A stretch of DNA of 64,000 bases from Clostridia bacterium (GCA_017403145.1 JAFQOO010000004.1:1-64000); one strand, 5' to 3'; shown: positions 24,165 to 33,811, counted from the stretch's first letter. Numbers and translations: made by a program. The notes: generated by a model from the letters alone, not told the origin.

Positions 24165-25332
24165 GTGTGATTATCTAAATAAGCTTTTAGAAGTCATATC
24201 CCTTTATGATGGGGATAAACTTTGGTGTGCTATAGAAGAACTTGGTTTCAAATCACTCCTTGATAAAATGCAAAAAGTTCCTCAACAAGAGGAATATCAC
24301 GGAGAGGGTAACGTGCTAAACCACGTCAAGCTTGTTTGCCAAAGCTTGGTTTCTTTTGACGAATTCAAAAGGGCAAACGATGAGGATAAAATAATATTAT
24401 TTCTTTCCGCGCTACTTCACGACGTTGGTAAAATTAAGCGTACGAGAATAGAAGATGGAAAAATTATTTCTCCCGGACATTCAGCTCGTGGTGCTATTAT
24501 GGCTAGAGAGTTTATGTGGAAGGACTTGGAGTTATCGGGAACGATGGAAACCCAGAGAATTCGAGAGGCAGTTTGCACTCTTGTAAAATATCATTCCTTT
24601 CCCCCTTATGCCATAAAAGACGACGATGCGCTGGTTAGATTGTTGCAAATTACTGCGTTAGGAGAATTAACCCCTGCTTTTTCCGCATATAAACTATACC
24701 TACTCGCAAAAGCCGACGTTTTGGGCAGAGTGTGCGCCGACCAAGATGAACAATTAGAAAAAGTAGAACTCTTTAGCATTCTTGCCGAGGAATACGATTG
24801 CCTCCATAAACACTATGCTTTTAAAGATAGCTACACAAAACACGCATATTTTTTGGGTAAAACAAATTGGCCGAGCGATAGTTTATATAATTCCACTTGG
24901 GGAGAAGTTATACTTCTATCCGGGCTTCCGGGAACGGGCAAGGATACTTTTATTGCAAAGCATTTTCCTCATATGCCGGTGGTTTCACTCGATACAATAA
25001 GGAAAAAACTTGACGTTGCACCTACTGAACCTCAAGGCGCGGTCGTTGCGGTTGCTATGCAAGAGTCAAAAGAGTACCTAAGGAACAAACAGCCCTTCGT
25101 ATGGAACGCAACAAACATTACCGCACAAACTCGCCATAAACTGATATCACTATTCGAAAAGTATAACGCGAGTGTAAAAACCATTTTTTTAGAAACCGAG
25201 TGGAGCGAAGAACTTGATAGAAATCTTTCTCGCGAAGACGTAGTACCGCAAGCGGAAATAGAAAGAATGTTGTCAAAGCTTGAAATCCCCGAACCATTCG
25301 AATGTGAAAAGGTAGAATGGGTGATAACTTGA
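24151..25332 (+). CDS. HD-Pnk RNA/DNA end-healing enzyme (HD phosphoesterase + 5'-OH polynucleotide kinase)
   Basis: 393 residues, two domains. The N-terminal HD domain has NHVKLV (His58), LLHDVGK (His90-Asp91) and SPGHSARG (His110); in the characterised Runella HD-Pnk this domain removes 2',3'-cyclic or 3' phosphates. The C-terminal P-loop kinase has GLPGTGKDT (258-266), SLDTIRKK (Asp281) and an arginine-containing lid near 357-365; it would phosphorylate 5'-OH ends. Together they turn nuclease-cleaved RNA ends into substrates for the adjacent ligase. The start overlaps the ligase end by 14 bp. A terminator follows. Confidence 0.88.
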   Translation: MASFECDYLNKLLEVISLYDGDKLWCAIEELGFKSLLDKMQKVPQQEEYHGEGNVLNHVKLVCQSLVSFDEFKRANDEDKIILFLSALLHDVGKIKRTRIEDGKIISPGHSARGAIMAREFMWKDLELSGTMETQRIREAVCTLVKYHSFPPYAIKDDDALVRLLQITALGELTPAFSAYKLYLLAKADVLGRVCADQDEQLEKVELFSILAEEYDCLHKHYAFKDSYTKHAYFLGKTNWPSDSLYNSTWGEVILLSGLPGTGKDTFIAKHFPHMPVVSLDTIRKKLDVAPTEPQGAVVAVAMQESKEYLRNKQPFVWNATNITAQTRHKLISLFEKYNASVKTIFLETEWSEELDRNLSREDVVPQAEIERMLSKLEIPEPFECEKVEWVIT

Positions 25333-25361
25333 TAAATACGTGAATATAGCTAAAAAATAGT

Positions 25362-25390
25362 CCCGATATTAGGTAATATCGGGATTTTTT
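25362..25390 (+). terminator. Terminator of the RNA-repair operon
   Basis: CCCGATATT-AGGT-AATATCGGG followed by A and six T. Confidence 0.88.
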
Positions 25391-25401
25391 AATATTGGCT
25401 A

Positions 25402-25430
25402 TTGTAATTAAAGTGGGTATATGATATTAT
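25402..25430 (+). promoter_or_regulatory. Promoter for the TIR-methyltransferase gene
   Basis: TTGTAA (25402-25407), 17-nt spacer, TATTAT (25425-25430). Confidence 0.6.
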
Positions 25431-25464
25431 TTTATATGTCGAAATTTGTCGAAGGAAGGAAAAA

Positions 25465-26868
25465 ATGGATAAAGAATATAACGTTTTTATTTGCTACCGT
25501 GGGGAAAGCGGTGGAGAAATCGGTTCTAGTATTTATTCCGATTTATGTACTTATTCTAAAAATAAGCTAAAATTATTTTTTGCTCCCAAGTGTCTAAAAT
25601 ATGGCGAAAACTTTATGTCGGACTGTAGAGATATAGCGGGTAAGGTATCACTTATGATACTTATTTTAACACCCAATTTCTTTGAAGGCTGTACTCATAA
25701 AGACGACGTTGTTTTGCAAGAGCTTAAATCGGCTTTAGCAAATCCTACAACTGCATTTTTACCTATCAAAAAGGCGGGCTTTGAGTTTAACGACGAAGTT
25801 TTGGAAAGCCTATTTAACGAAAGCGAAATTGATAGAATAAAGCATATTAGTGCCATAACTTATACCGACGTATATTCGTTCAAGTCTATGGAACTGCTAC
25901 TTCCCATTCTTGAAGACAAGGTTGGCGTAACCGATTATGACGAAATAATCCAAAAAGATTTGGTTGCAAAACAAGCTCGCACCAAAAAGCGCGTACATAT
26001 CCAATCGGATGGTAAAACCGGTTTCTTTAGCCAAGATAACAAGGTGGAAGCAAAACGTCTTGAAACCCAACAAAGAATGCTTCTAGAGTACGATATGCCC
26101 GTATACGAAAAGTATTTGGAGGGTAAGAGCAATCTTAACGTTTTGGATATCGGTTGCGGTAATGGTCGCGCTCTAATGACAAGACTTGGCAAGCGCGAAG
26201 AGGTTGATAAAATCATCGGCGTAGAGTTTGACGAGAGCTTTGTTAATAAGGCAAAAGCCGATTATGAAAGCGACAAAGTAAAGTTTTATAAGGCGGACGT
26301 TGAAAGCGAGGACTTTGACGAGATTTTAGAAGAAATTATGGAAGAAAACGATATCGAGAAATTCGATTGGATAAATATTCTTGCTGTAATGTCCCATCTA
26401 AAATCCCCATATCAATTACTCAAAACCCTACGAAAATTCTGCAAAAAAGGTGCGGTTGTTTTTATCAGAAATATCGATGACGGACTCAATATGGCGCATC
26501 CTGATGAAAACTTTATGTTCGAGCGTGCATTTAATATGATTGCAAAGTGCGATACTACGGGATATCGTCATTCGGGTAGAGAGCTATTTACCTTGCTACA
26601 ACGCTCGGGATATAAAAATATATCGGTAGAAAAAATGGGACTAAATTCGGCGGGAATGGATTATGACGAAAAAGAAGCATTCTTCAGTACGATATTTATG
26701 TTCCTCAAAAATGGTATACGCGCCACCTATAATAATAACCCGCGCGACAAAGAAATCAAGACCGAGTACGAGTGGTTAAACGAGCATTTTGAAGAGTTGG
26801 AAGAAAGATTTCTTTCACCCGAAACCTTTATCAATTTTGGTTTCTTGATAGTATGTGCAACGGTATAA
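25465..26868 (+). CDS. TIR domain-SAM methyltransferase fusion protein
   Basis: 467 residues. Residues 1-150 look like a bacterial TIR domain: YNVFICYRGESGGEIGSSIY at the start, LFFAPKCLKYGENF (BB-loop region), MILILTPNFFEGC, and a possible catalytic Glu86 in VVLQELKSAL. TIR domains in defence systems cleave NAD+ or make cyclic ADP-ribose variants. A linker (about 150-220) leads to a class I methyltransferase with motif I LNVLDIGCGNGRAL (224-237), acidic motif II IIGVEFD and INILAVMSHL. No membrane segment. AAGGAAGG precedes the ATG. A GNAT gene follows after 10 bp. Function unknown; a defence or nucleotide-signalling role is inference from the TIR domain and the neighbours. Confidence 0.78.
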   Translation: MDKEYNVFICYRGESGGEIGSSIYSDLCTYSKNKLKLFFAPKCLKYGENFMSDCRDIAGKVSLMILILTPNFFEGCTHKDDVVLQELKSALANPTTAFLPIKKAGFEFNDEVLESLFNESEIDRIKHISAITYTDVYSFKSMELLLPILEDKVGVTDYDEIIQKDLVAKQARTKKRVHIQSDGKTGFFSQDNKVEAKRLETQQRMLLEYDMPVYEKYLEGKSNLNVLDIGCGNGRALMTRLGKREEVDKIIGVEFDESFVNKAKADYESDKVKFYKADVESEDFDEILEEIMEENDIEKFDWINILAVMSHLKSPYQLLKTLRKFCKKGAVVFIRNIDDGLNMAHPDENFMFERAFNMIAKCDTTGYRHSGRELFTLLQRSGYKNISVEKMGLNSAGMDYDEKEAFFSTIFMFLKNGIRATYNNNPRDKEIKTEYEWLNEHFEELEERFLSPETFINFGFLIVCATV

Positions 26869-26878
26869 GGAGAGAGAT

Positions 26879-27400
26879 ATGAAGAAAGATATAAATACCT
26901 TTGAGTTTAAAAAGTTGACGATAGATAGCGTTCCTTTACTCCTAGAAGTACAAGAGGAAGCCTTTGAATATGCTAAAGGCAATACCGATTTTCTAAGAAG
27001 AAACACCTATGAAACTTTGGCTGTTTGCTTCGAGGGACAAAGTGAAGTGTTAGGTGCTTACGATGGAGATAGGCTAGTTGCATTCGGTATATTGTTCGTA
27101 GCGGGAGAGGGAAAGGAAAATCTTGCCTACGACGTGGACGAAATTGAGGATATAAATACGTCCGCTAACGTCAAATTGATTATCGTTCGTCCCACTTATC
27201 GTGGCAATGGCTTGCAAAGAGAGTTGGTAAGCAGACTAGAAAAAACTGCAAAAGAGTTGGGATACAAGTGGCTTTGCGCCACGGTAGCGCCTAGCAATAA
27301 TTGGAGCTATGATAACTTTATAAAAAGCGGTTTTGAGCAAAATAAAATACTTGTTAAATATGGTGGCCTAACTAGAGCACTATTAGTAAAGAAAATATAA
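26879..27400 (+). CDS. GNAT-family N-acetyltransferase
   Basis: 173 residues from the ATG at 26879 (AAGGAGAGAG just upstream; an earlier in-frame ATG at 26855 lies inside the TIR gene). Acetyl-CoA motif A is IIVRPTYRGNGLQRELVSRLEKTAKELGY without exact numbering, followed by APSNNWSYDNFIKSGF (motif B). Acetyl acceptor unknown. It is probably co-transcribed with the TIR-methyltransferase gene and ends before a terminator at 27422, so the two form a two-gene unit. Confidence 0.82.
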   Translation: MKKDINTFEFKKLTIDSVPLLLEVQEEAFEYAKGNTDFLRRNTYETLAVCFEGQSEVLGAYDGDRLVAFGILFVAGEGKENLAYDVDEIEDINTSANVKLIIVRPTYRGNGLQRELVSRLEKTAKELGYKWLCATVAPSNNWSYDNFIKSGFEQNKILVKYGGLTRALLVKKI

Positions 27401-27421
27401 ATACGTTTAAATTCAATATTC

Positions 27422-27450
27422 AAAAAAGCAATTATTTATAATTGCTTTTT
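27422..27450 (+). terminator. Terminator after the TIR-GNAT unit
   Basis: AAAGCAATTA-TTTA-TAATTGCTTT with flanking A and T runs. Confidence 0.85.
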
Positions 27451-27470
27451 ATTATAAAATAAGGGAACCT

Positions 27471-30400
27471 ATGATAAAAACCAAAACGACTTTCAAGTAC
27501 CTTTTCATCATTTTTATTTGTTTATTAGCGTTTGCATTTGGCACTTTCAATTTTGGGGTAACTGCAGAAGCAAGAACGGTTACAGTCAATAATGCAAGTA
27601 CTCTTAACTCGGTGCTTAATAATTTGAAAAATTACGATGGCGCCGAAATTCATATTGGCGGTAATGGGGATATCGACTACTCAGATTACGACCATATACC
27701 CATAAATTTAGCTAGCTACGTATACGAGGAATTGGAAATCAGCATATATTTTGATGCCTCGGTTAAAAACGTTTGGCATAGAACGAGTGGCTCTTTGCTA
27801 GACGCTACCGAGAACTATGGCTTGTTTACTTACGCTACCAATGGCTACGTACCGGTATATTATAAGGTGAATTTCGATGCAGGAGAGGGTACTATAGTTA
27901 AAGGATATAACTATTATAGATTTGGAAGCGATAACGTATTGCCTTCCGTAACCGCACCGGAAGGAAGCACCTTTAAACATTGGGTATTAAAGGACGACCC
28001 AAGCCAAGCTGAGGTTAGTAAAATTAGTGCCACCACTTGGGGTGTTCTAGATTTTGTAGCGGTATATGAAACTATTGCCGAGCCCACTCCAACGACCTAT
28101 CCTATAGTGTATAGCGATACTATGCTTGGTACTAGTATCGAAAGTGAAAACGACCTATATACGCTAGGCACGTCGTTAAGTTTAGAAAGCCTTGTTAAAA
28201 ATGGCTTTAGCTTTGTCGGCTGGGAAGTCGCTGGAGGTCAGGCTACTATAAAAGAGTTGCCGGAAGAATTACCTGCGGAATATCTAAGCAACGACGGTAA
28301 AATATATTTAGATGCAGTTTGGGAGCTTGAAAGTCCTACTTTGGCTTCTTTAAGTGGAATTAGTAAAATATATGACGGAAATGAAAGCACGCTTGAAATA
28401 GAGGTTTCACATTCCGCGATAGAGGAATTGGAACTAGCCTACGCTTGGTATAAGGCGGGTAGTGAGGAAGATAAAAATACGCCAACCGCTTGTGGAATGA
28501 AAGAAAAGCTTACTTTCCTTATGCCCGAAGAAAACTATTATATGGTTGACGTTAAAGTAACGCATAGGTCGAGTGGTTTAGAAAGTGCAGTTGTATCGAG
28601 CGATTGGGTAAAGGTTAAAATTGATAGGGCGACAATCGAAATTGAACTTGCTAACAACGTTATAGTTACTAAGCCCTATGATGGTAATAAAGAGGCTAGC
28701 GGTTTAATAGAGCTGGGAACACATTATTTTGTAAATGGAATAGTTGGTAGCGACCTTGTTGAGGTAACGCTGTCAAGCGCTGAGTTTGCAAGTGCGAACG
28801 TTGGCGATAGTATGGTTACCGTTTATTTTTCGTCCCTCAGTTTTGGTGATAGCTCGTTGGAAAAATGCTACGAGTTTACTCCCGTAAGTTATCAGTTGCA
28901 AGGTAGGATAGGGCAAATAGAATTGAGCCTTAACAAATTGAGTGCCCCCACTATTACTAAGGATTACGACGGAACAACGTTGGTAGATTATAATTTTACC
29001 GAAGGAGTGGACTATTCGTTTAACGGAGGACTAGGTGCTGTTGAGCATACGATAAGTGCTAGCTACGATAATAAAAACGCGGGCGAAAGAGTGGTAACTT
29101 TAACCATTAGTTTTGAAAATGATAATTATTGTTTAGCCGACAACAAGCTTGAGTTTGATGCAAGCATTAACGCTAAGACGATTACCCCTATAAAATTATC
29201 GGTACCGACTATATCGAAAGACTATGATGGAACAAGGGCGGTTGAATACACCTTTGAGCGGGGAGTGGATTACGAGCTTGAAGGAGCACTCGAAAATGAA
29301 ATAATAGGGGTAAGCCTATTCTCAAGTTACGATAGAAAGGACGTTACCGCCTCTTTGGTTTGCTTGCTCTTTGGCGAACTGGAATTTGCCGAGGGAGTAA
29401 GGAGTGAAAACTACGACTACGTGAAGAACTATCACGAAATAAACTATCTTGCAGCTATTACCCCTTGCGTGCTTAGTCTATCGCCCCAAAATGCAAAGAA
29501 AATCTATGGTGAAAAAGACGAGCTTTCGTGCGTTATTTCCACGGGCATTATGGATGAAGAAATCACCATAAAGTATTTGCGCGAGGAGGGCGAAAGAGCA
29601 GGTGAATACGAGTACAATGGTGTAGAAATGGTAATATCAAATGCCAACTACCTTTTGAGCTTTGTAGCTACCGATAGCAAGTTTACAATAGAACCCAAGA
29701 TTCCGACTCTTATCTTCCCCTCTTTCAAGGCTATGGATTATAGCGCGAGTGCCACCTTGAATAATGCTGTGCTTGATAGTGAAGGTTACGAATTTATAGA
29801 TGGTAAATATATTACAGAGCTTGGTGAGTTTTATTGGCTTGATAGCGATATTGTGCCCTCTGTTGAAAACAGCGGTTACATTATGGTATTCCTTCCAAAC
29901 GATAGGCATAATTACGATTATACTTTTTTGGAAGGCTATAGCGAAATGGGCGAAATCGTTATAAGAAATATCCCTCTAACTATTTTACCAATAGACCCCG
30001 TGCCTGCTTTGATAGACGAAAGCTTTACTCTTGCAATTGGTATGCTATGGTCGAATTTGACTCTACCGCAAGGATGGAAGCTGGTTGATACTATAGGGCT
30101 GGATACTACTTCGGTGGTGCGTGGGAAGGTCGGCGAAAATATAACCTATCCCAATGCACTCTCTTACTCCTTTGACGATACCAAGAACTATAACGTTATT
30201 TATAAGGACTTGGTTGTTAACCTTTCTTCTACCGTTATAGCTTATACTTATAAAGGCGAAAAGATATATTCAGGTAACCAAACAAACATAAGTAGTGGTC
30301 TAAACAATGAAATATACGTTAGCTTTAATTTGGAAAATCCATTTGAAAAAGTGGGATACAAAACAACAAAATGGAGCTTTGATGGTATCGAGCTGATACC

Positions 30401-31742
30401 GAGCAATGAAAATGGCATTTGCATTGGATACACCTATTTAATCACAGATGCGAATCTTATACAAAACGAAATCGTAATAGCAGTAGAGATAGCGCCGAGG
30501 AGCGACGTCAAAGTTACCTACCGCCATTTTTATGAAAATCTAGAAGGCTCCTATAACGATACTTGTGATGAAGAAATAATCTTTAACGATGGTGTCGCCG
30601 ACGCTTTACGCTCGTTGCTAGAAAGTGATATCAAGAATAAAACGGGCTTCAATTATATAGGTTCTACGTCGGAAGGCAACGACTTTATAACCGAGTTCGT
30701 TGTATCGGCAAGCGGTGATAGTATTATAGATTTTTATTATGCGCGCAAGCAAATTTTAATTAGTTACGTCGACGACAAATATCTAGCATTAAATCCGATA
30801 GGAAGCCTTCCCCAAGACGATTACGTTAAATTCGGCGTGCCTTTCGAGCTCAAGGCTCCTACCGACTACGTTATATATGGTTATAACTTTAGCGGTTATA
30901 CCGATGGTGTAACGACGGATGGAGATAAACTCAAATTATTTAACGGAAGCTACGTGGTTATGCAAGATGTTACTAGCATTACCTTTACAGTAAATATGAA
31001 TGCCGACACTAACGTGGGTTATCTTGTAAAAAAATATTTTGACAACGTACTAACTGAGGAAATGCGTTATGGTACTACCGGCGAGCTAGTAGATATATCG
31101 GGAGAAACCTACGTTGGATACGAAAGGGTAACAAACGCGCAAGAAGTACTTAGTGGTACTATTAGCGGATATGCTTTAGATGAAGATGGAACGATTATCG
31201 GTGGCAGTAGGCTAGAGCTAGCAATTTATTTTGTAACGAAAAAGTATCAAATTGAAATTGACGATAGCTTGGGGCTAGATGGATTTGAAGCTGTTGAGGG
31301 CGAAAATATAATTTTACCGAGCGCGCCTACAAAGGTTCCCGATGGTATGCAGTTCGTTGGTTGGGAAATAAACGGTGTTCTATATATGGCGGGAGAAAAC
31401 TTCCTAATGCCATCAGGCAACGTAACTCTTTATCCTAGGTGGGAAAAGGTAGGAGCGGAATCACCCGAAGACGAAATACCCGATGAAGAAATCCCCGACG
31501 ACAATAATACGCCTAGTGAACCAAGCGAGGGCGAAAACGAAAATGGCAACGAAACCAATACCATAGAAGGTGATAAAGGTGGTATTGGAGTAGGTGGAAT
31601 AGTGGGAATAGTACTAGGTTCCGTAGCGGTGCTTAGTGCTGTTCTAGGTGTTGCTCTTAGTGTCGCTAAAAAGAACAAAGATAGGGCTATGATAATAGAT
31701 AGATTGGAAGCTAAAAAGCATCGTAGAGGTCGTAAAAGCTAG
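27471..31742 (+). CDS. Giant surface protein with InlB-type and YDG repeats, C-terminal membrane anchor
   Basis: 1423 residues. Signal peptide (about 1-34, helix FKYLFIIFICLLAFAFGTF). InlB-type segments occur at about 125-215 and again near the C terminus (GMQFVGWEINGV...NVTLYPRWE). Four YDG-type repeats carry the motif K-x-YDG: SKIYDGNES (~298), TKPYDGNKE (~401), TKDYDGTT (~501) and SKDYDGTR (~583). A further segment YRHFYENLEG recalls MucBP domains. An acidic Pro/Glu-rich linker (EIPDEEIPDDNNTPSEP) leads to a glycine-rich transmembrane helix (GGIVGIVLGSVAVLSAVLGVALS) and a basic tail ending HRRGRKS, so it is membrane-anchored instead of sortase-anchored. An adhesin role is inference. Confidence 0.85.
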   Translation: MIKTKTTFKYLFIIFICLLAFAFGTFNFGVTAEARTVTVNNASTLNSVLNNLKNYDGAEIHIGGNGDIDYSDYDHIPINLASYVYEELEISIYFDASVKNVWHRTSGSLLDATENYGLFTYATNGYVPVYYKVNFDAGEGTIVKGYNYYRFGSDNVLPSVTAPEGSTFKHWVLKDDPSQAEVSKISATTWGVLDFVAVYETIAEPTPTTYPIVYSDTMLGTSIESENDLYTLGTSLSLESLVKNGFSFVGWEVAGGQATIKELPEELPAEYLSNDGKIYLDAVWELESPTLASLSGISKIYDGNESTLEIEVSHSAIEELELAYAWYKAGSEEDKNTPTACGMKEKLTFLMPEENYYMVDVKVTHRSSGLESAVVSSDWVKVKIDRATIEIELANNVIVTKPYDGNKEASGLIELGTHYFVNGIVGSDLVEVTLSSAEFASANVGDSMVTVYFSSLSFGDSSLEKCYEFTPVSYQLQGRIGQIELSLNKLSAPTITKDYDGTTLVDYNFTEGVDYSFNGGLGAVEHTISASYDNKNAGERVVTLTISFENDNYCLADNKLEFDASINAKTITPIKLSVPTISKDYDGTRAVEYTFERGVDYELEGALENEIIGVSLFSSYDRKDVTASLVCLLFGELEFAEGVRSENYDYVKNYHEINYLAAITPCVLSLSPQNAKKIYGEKDELSCVISTGIMDEEITIKYLREEGERAGEYEYNGVEMVISNANYLLSFVATDSKFTIEPKIPTLIFPSFKAMDYSASATLNNAVLDSEGYEFIDGKYITELGEFYWLDSDIVPSVENSGYIMVFLPNDRHNYDYTFLEGYSEMGEIVIRNIPLTILPIDPVPALIDESFTLAIGMLWSNLTLPQGWKLVDTIGLDTTSVVRGKVGENITYPNALSYSFDDTKNYNVIYKDLVVNLSSTVIAYTYKGEKIYSGNQTNISSGLNNEIYVSFNLENPFEKVGYKTTKWSFDGIELIPSNENGICIGYTYLITDANLIQNEIVIAVEIAPRSDVKVTYRHFYENLEGSYNDTCDEEIIFNDGVADALRSLLESDIKNKTGFNYIGSTSEGNDFITEFVVSASGDSIIDFYYARKQILISYVDDKYLALNPIGSLPQDDYVKFGVPFELKAPTDYVIYGYNFSGYTDGVTTDGDKLKLFNGSYVVMQDVTSITFTVNMNADTNVGYLVKKYFDNVLTEEMRYGTTGELVDISGETYVGYERVTNAQEVLSGTISGYALDEDGTIIGGSRLELAIYFVTKKYQIEIDDSLGLDGFEAVEGENIILPSAPTKVPDGMQFVGWEINGVLYMAGENFLMPSGNVTLYPRWEKVGAESPEDEIPDEEIPDDNNTPSEPSEGENENGNETNTIEGDKGGIGVGGIVGIVLGSVAVLSAVLGVALSVAKKNKDRAMIIDRLEAKKHRRGRKS

Positions 31743-31759
31743 TTTAGGCTTCCGTTAGT

Positions 31760-32263
31760 CTATTTACGTACACCCAATATATGTAAACCTTTTGCATAAT
31801 TATAATCGTAAGCGTTTATCGGTTTTGCATAAACGTCGTAGGAGTGCGAAGCAACAAGGGGTATCGTACCATCAAATCCCACTACTACGACAGCGTGATA
31901 ATATAGGTTTGGTGTTCTCCCTAAAAAGATAACGTCGCCAATAGAAAGCTCGCGTAACTCTTTCACCTCGGCGAAGGGTCCATACCCTTCGCCGATTTTA
32001 TTTATCACAATATTGTTGGTCAAGAAAGCATATAATTGGTTTACTCCACTCCAAGCGGGTGCGCGGTCGTTTGCCGAGTTATAATACCAACCTATCTCTT
32101 TTGTATAGTTCATTTGGTTGCTCCCTGCATATATACATTGGGAGCAAAAGTTTGTACAATCTCCGCCAAGAGAGGAAAAGTCATAGTAGGCCGGGTTTCT
32201 TTTTAGGGCGTATTCACGTGCATAACTAAGTGCGCTTGCTCTATCATATTTTTCAATTTTCAT
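31760..32263 (-). CDS. Putative amidase-domain protein (Amidase_6 type)
   Basis: 167 residues with YDRASALSYAREYALKRNPAYYDF followed by GGDCTNFCSQCIYAG (catalytic-type Cys in DCTNF), a later GDVIFLG and HAVVVVGFDG with the likely His. This NlpC/CHAP-like cysteine-hydrolase layout matches the putative amidase domain found in many Firmicutes wall proteins. There is no signal peptide, so it may be cytoplasmic or exported another way. It is convergent with the giant surface protein. Confidence 0.75.
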   Translation of the reverse strand: MKIEKYDRASALSYAREYALKRNPAYYDFSSLGGDCTNFCSQCIYAGSNQMNYTKEIGWYYNSANDRAPAWSGVNQLYAFLTNNIVINKIGEGYGPFAEVKELRELSIGDVIFLGRTPNLYYHAVVVVGFDGTIPLVASHSYDVYAKPINAYDYNYAKGLHILGVRK

Positions 32264-32329
32264 ACTGCATTATATTCAACTTTTGCACGCATTGTGTTAT
32301 AATTGGAATAATTTATATTAGGAGTCAAT

Positions 32330-32863
32330 ATGGATACTTTAAATACTTTATATTCTAGAAAATCTATTCGTGATTTTAATGGTCAAGGTCTAACGGAAGG
32401 CGAATTGAACGAGATTATAAAATCTGCTTATGCTTCTCCTATTGGTCTAAAAAGATACGACCGCTTAAAACTTATAGTTATAACGAACAAGGACCTTATC
32501 AATAAATGGGAAGAAGAAACCGCTAGGGTTATGGATAGAGAGGGCTACAAAGCCTTTTATGGCGCACCTGTAGTAATTTTAGTTTGCTCCGAGGTCGACG
32601 AAGAGCCTTACTCAAACGTCAATTATTCCAACTCTGCAATCGTTGTACATAATATGGCTATTTGTGCTACAGCGCTTGGTATCGGCGCTTGCCATATATG
32701 GAGTGCGCCAAGAGCCTTACGCTCTCTACCCAATCTGCAAAAAGAAATGGGTATCGAAGAAAATATGATACCCTGTTGTGCTATTGCTCTTGGAAGATGC
32801 AATGAGGAATACGCTTTGCGCGAAATAGAAGATAATAAGATTGCAACCTCGTATATAAAATAA
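32330..32863 (+). CDS. Nitroreductase-family FMN oxidoreductase
   Basis: 177 residues. Starts LYSRKSIRDFNGQGLTEGELNEIIKSA, the family's FMN-phosphate-binding Arg-x-x-Arg-like N terminus; continues with the mid-region NYSNSAIVVHNMAICATALGIGACHI and the C-terminal CCAIALGRCNEEY. It reduces nitro, quinone or related substrates with NAD(P)H; the true substrate is unknown. GGAG before the ATG. The transporter gene follows after 27 bp. Confidence 0.85.
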   Translation: MDTLNTLYSRKSIRDFNGQGLTEGELNEIIKSAYASPIGLKRYDRLKLIVITNKDLINKWEEETARVMDREGYKAFYGAPVVILVCSEVDEEPYSNVNYSNSAIVVHNMAICATALGIGACHIWSAPRALRSLPNLQKEMGIEENMIPCCAIALGRCNEEYALREIEDNKIATSYIK

Positions 32864-32890
32864 GTCTTTTGCCGAATAGTAAGAATTGAT

Positions 32891-33811
32891 ATGCTATACG
32901 AGAAGAAAAAATCGTTGATTGCAAAGTTGCTACTTTTGTTTACTACAATAGTATGGGGTAGTACCTTTGTAATACTCAAAGATACTTTGGCAAGTTTGCC
33001 GATGTACTTTATTCTTACTATCAGATTTTTACTAGGCGGAATACTAATAGCAATTGCCTTTTCTAAAAGGTGGAAGAACTTTAGTTGGGATATCGTTTGG
33101 CGGGGAGGTATCACAGGAGTGATACTAACGGGCGCGTACGTAACCCAAACGATAGGGTTAAACCATACAACGCCGGGAACCAATGCTTTCTTGACTGCGA
33201 CCTATGCGGTGATGGTGCCTTTTATGATGTGGGGTATAACCAAGAAAGCTCCAACGATATTTAACGTTCTTGCGGCATTGCTCGGTTTTGTCGGGATAGG
33301 ACTTGTATCGTTTGATGGTGGACTAAAAGGCTTTAATATTATGGGCGAAGGAATGACGCTCGTGTGTGGAGTGTTTTTCGCTTTACAAATAGTATTTATT
33401 GCGATTTTGGGTAAAGGTAAGGATAGCATACTATTTACAGTATTTGAACTGATAGGTTGCGGACTATGTATGCTGGTGCTGTACCTAATGACGGAGTTGG
33501 ACCAAGAGATAACGTTAAACTTTAGTGCCAGCTGGAAGCTTGTATATCTAACCGTTATGGGAACTGCCTTTGCTTTGCTCGCAATGACCTGGGGAATGGA
33601 GCATACCGATACAAGTAGTGCCTCGCTTATTATGAGCTTGGAGGCTGTTTTTGGAGTAATATTTTCCATCATTTTATACAAAGAAAAAGTTACGTTACAA
33701 GTGGGCTTAGGTTTTGCGGTTATCTTTATAGCACTGGTTGTAAGCGAGTACGTCAACAGCAAATATCTAGAGAAAAAAGAAAAACAATCGAGCAGTTGTA
33801 AAAGTCAATAA
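32891..33811 (+). CDS. EamA/DMT-superfamily transporter
   Basis: 306 residues with ten hydrophobic helices in two repeats. The EamA signature WGSTFVILKD (about 22-31) begins repeat one, and a second set of helices ends at about 290 before a charged tail (KYLEKKEKQSSSCKSQ). The family exports metabolites or amino acids; the cargo is not evident. No strong ribosome site is seen before the ATG at 32891. Confidence 0.87.
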   Translation: MLYEKKKSLIAKLLLLFTTIVWGSTFVILKDTLASLPMYFILTIRFLLGGILIAIAFSKRWKNFSWDIVWRGGITGVILTGAYVTQTIGLNHTTPGTNAFLTATYAVMVPFMMWGITKKAPTIFNVLAALLGFVGIGLVSFDGGLKGFNIMGEGMTLVCGVFFALQIVFIAILGKGKDSILFTVFELIGCGLCMLVLYLMTELDQEITLNFSASWKLVYLTVMGTAFALLAMTWGMEHTDTSSASLIMSLEAVFGVIFSIILYKEKVTLQVGLGFAVIFIALVVSEYVNSKYLEKKEKQSSSCKSQ

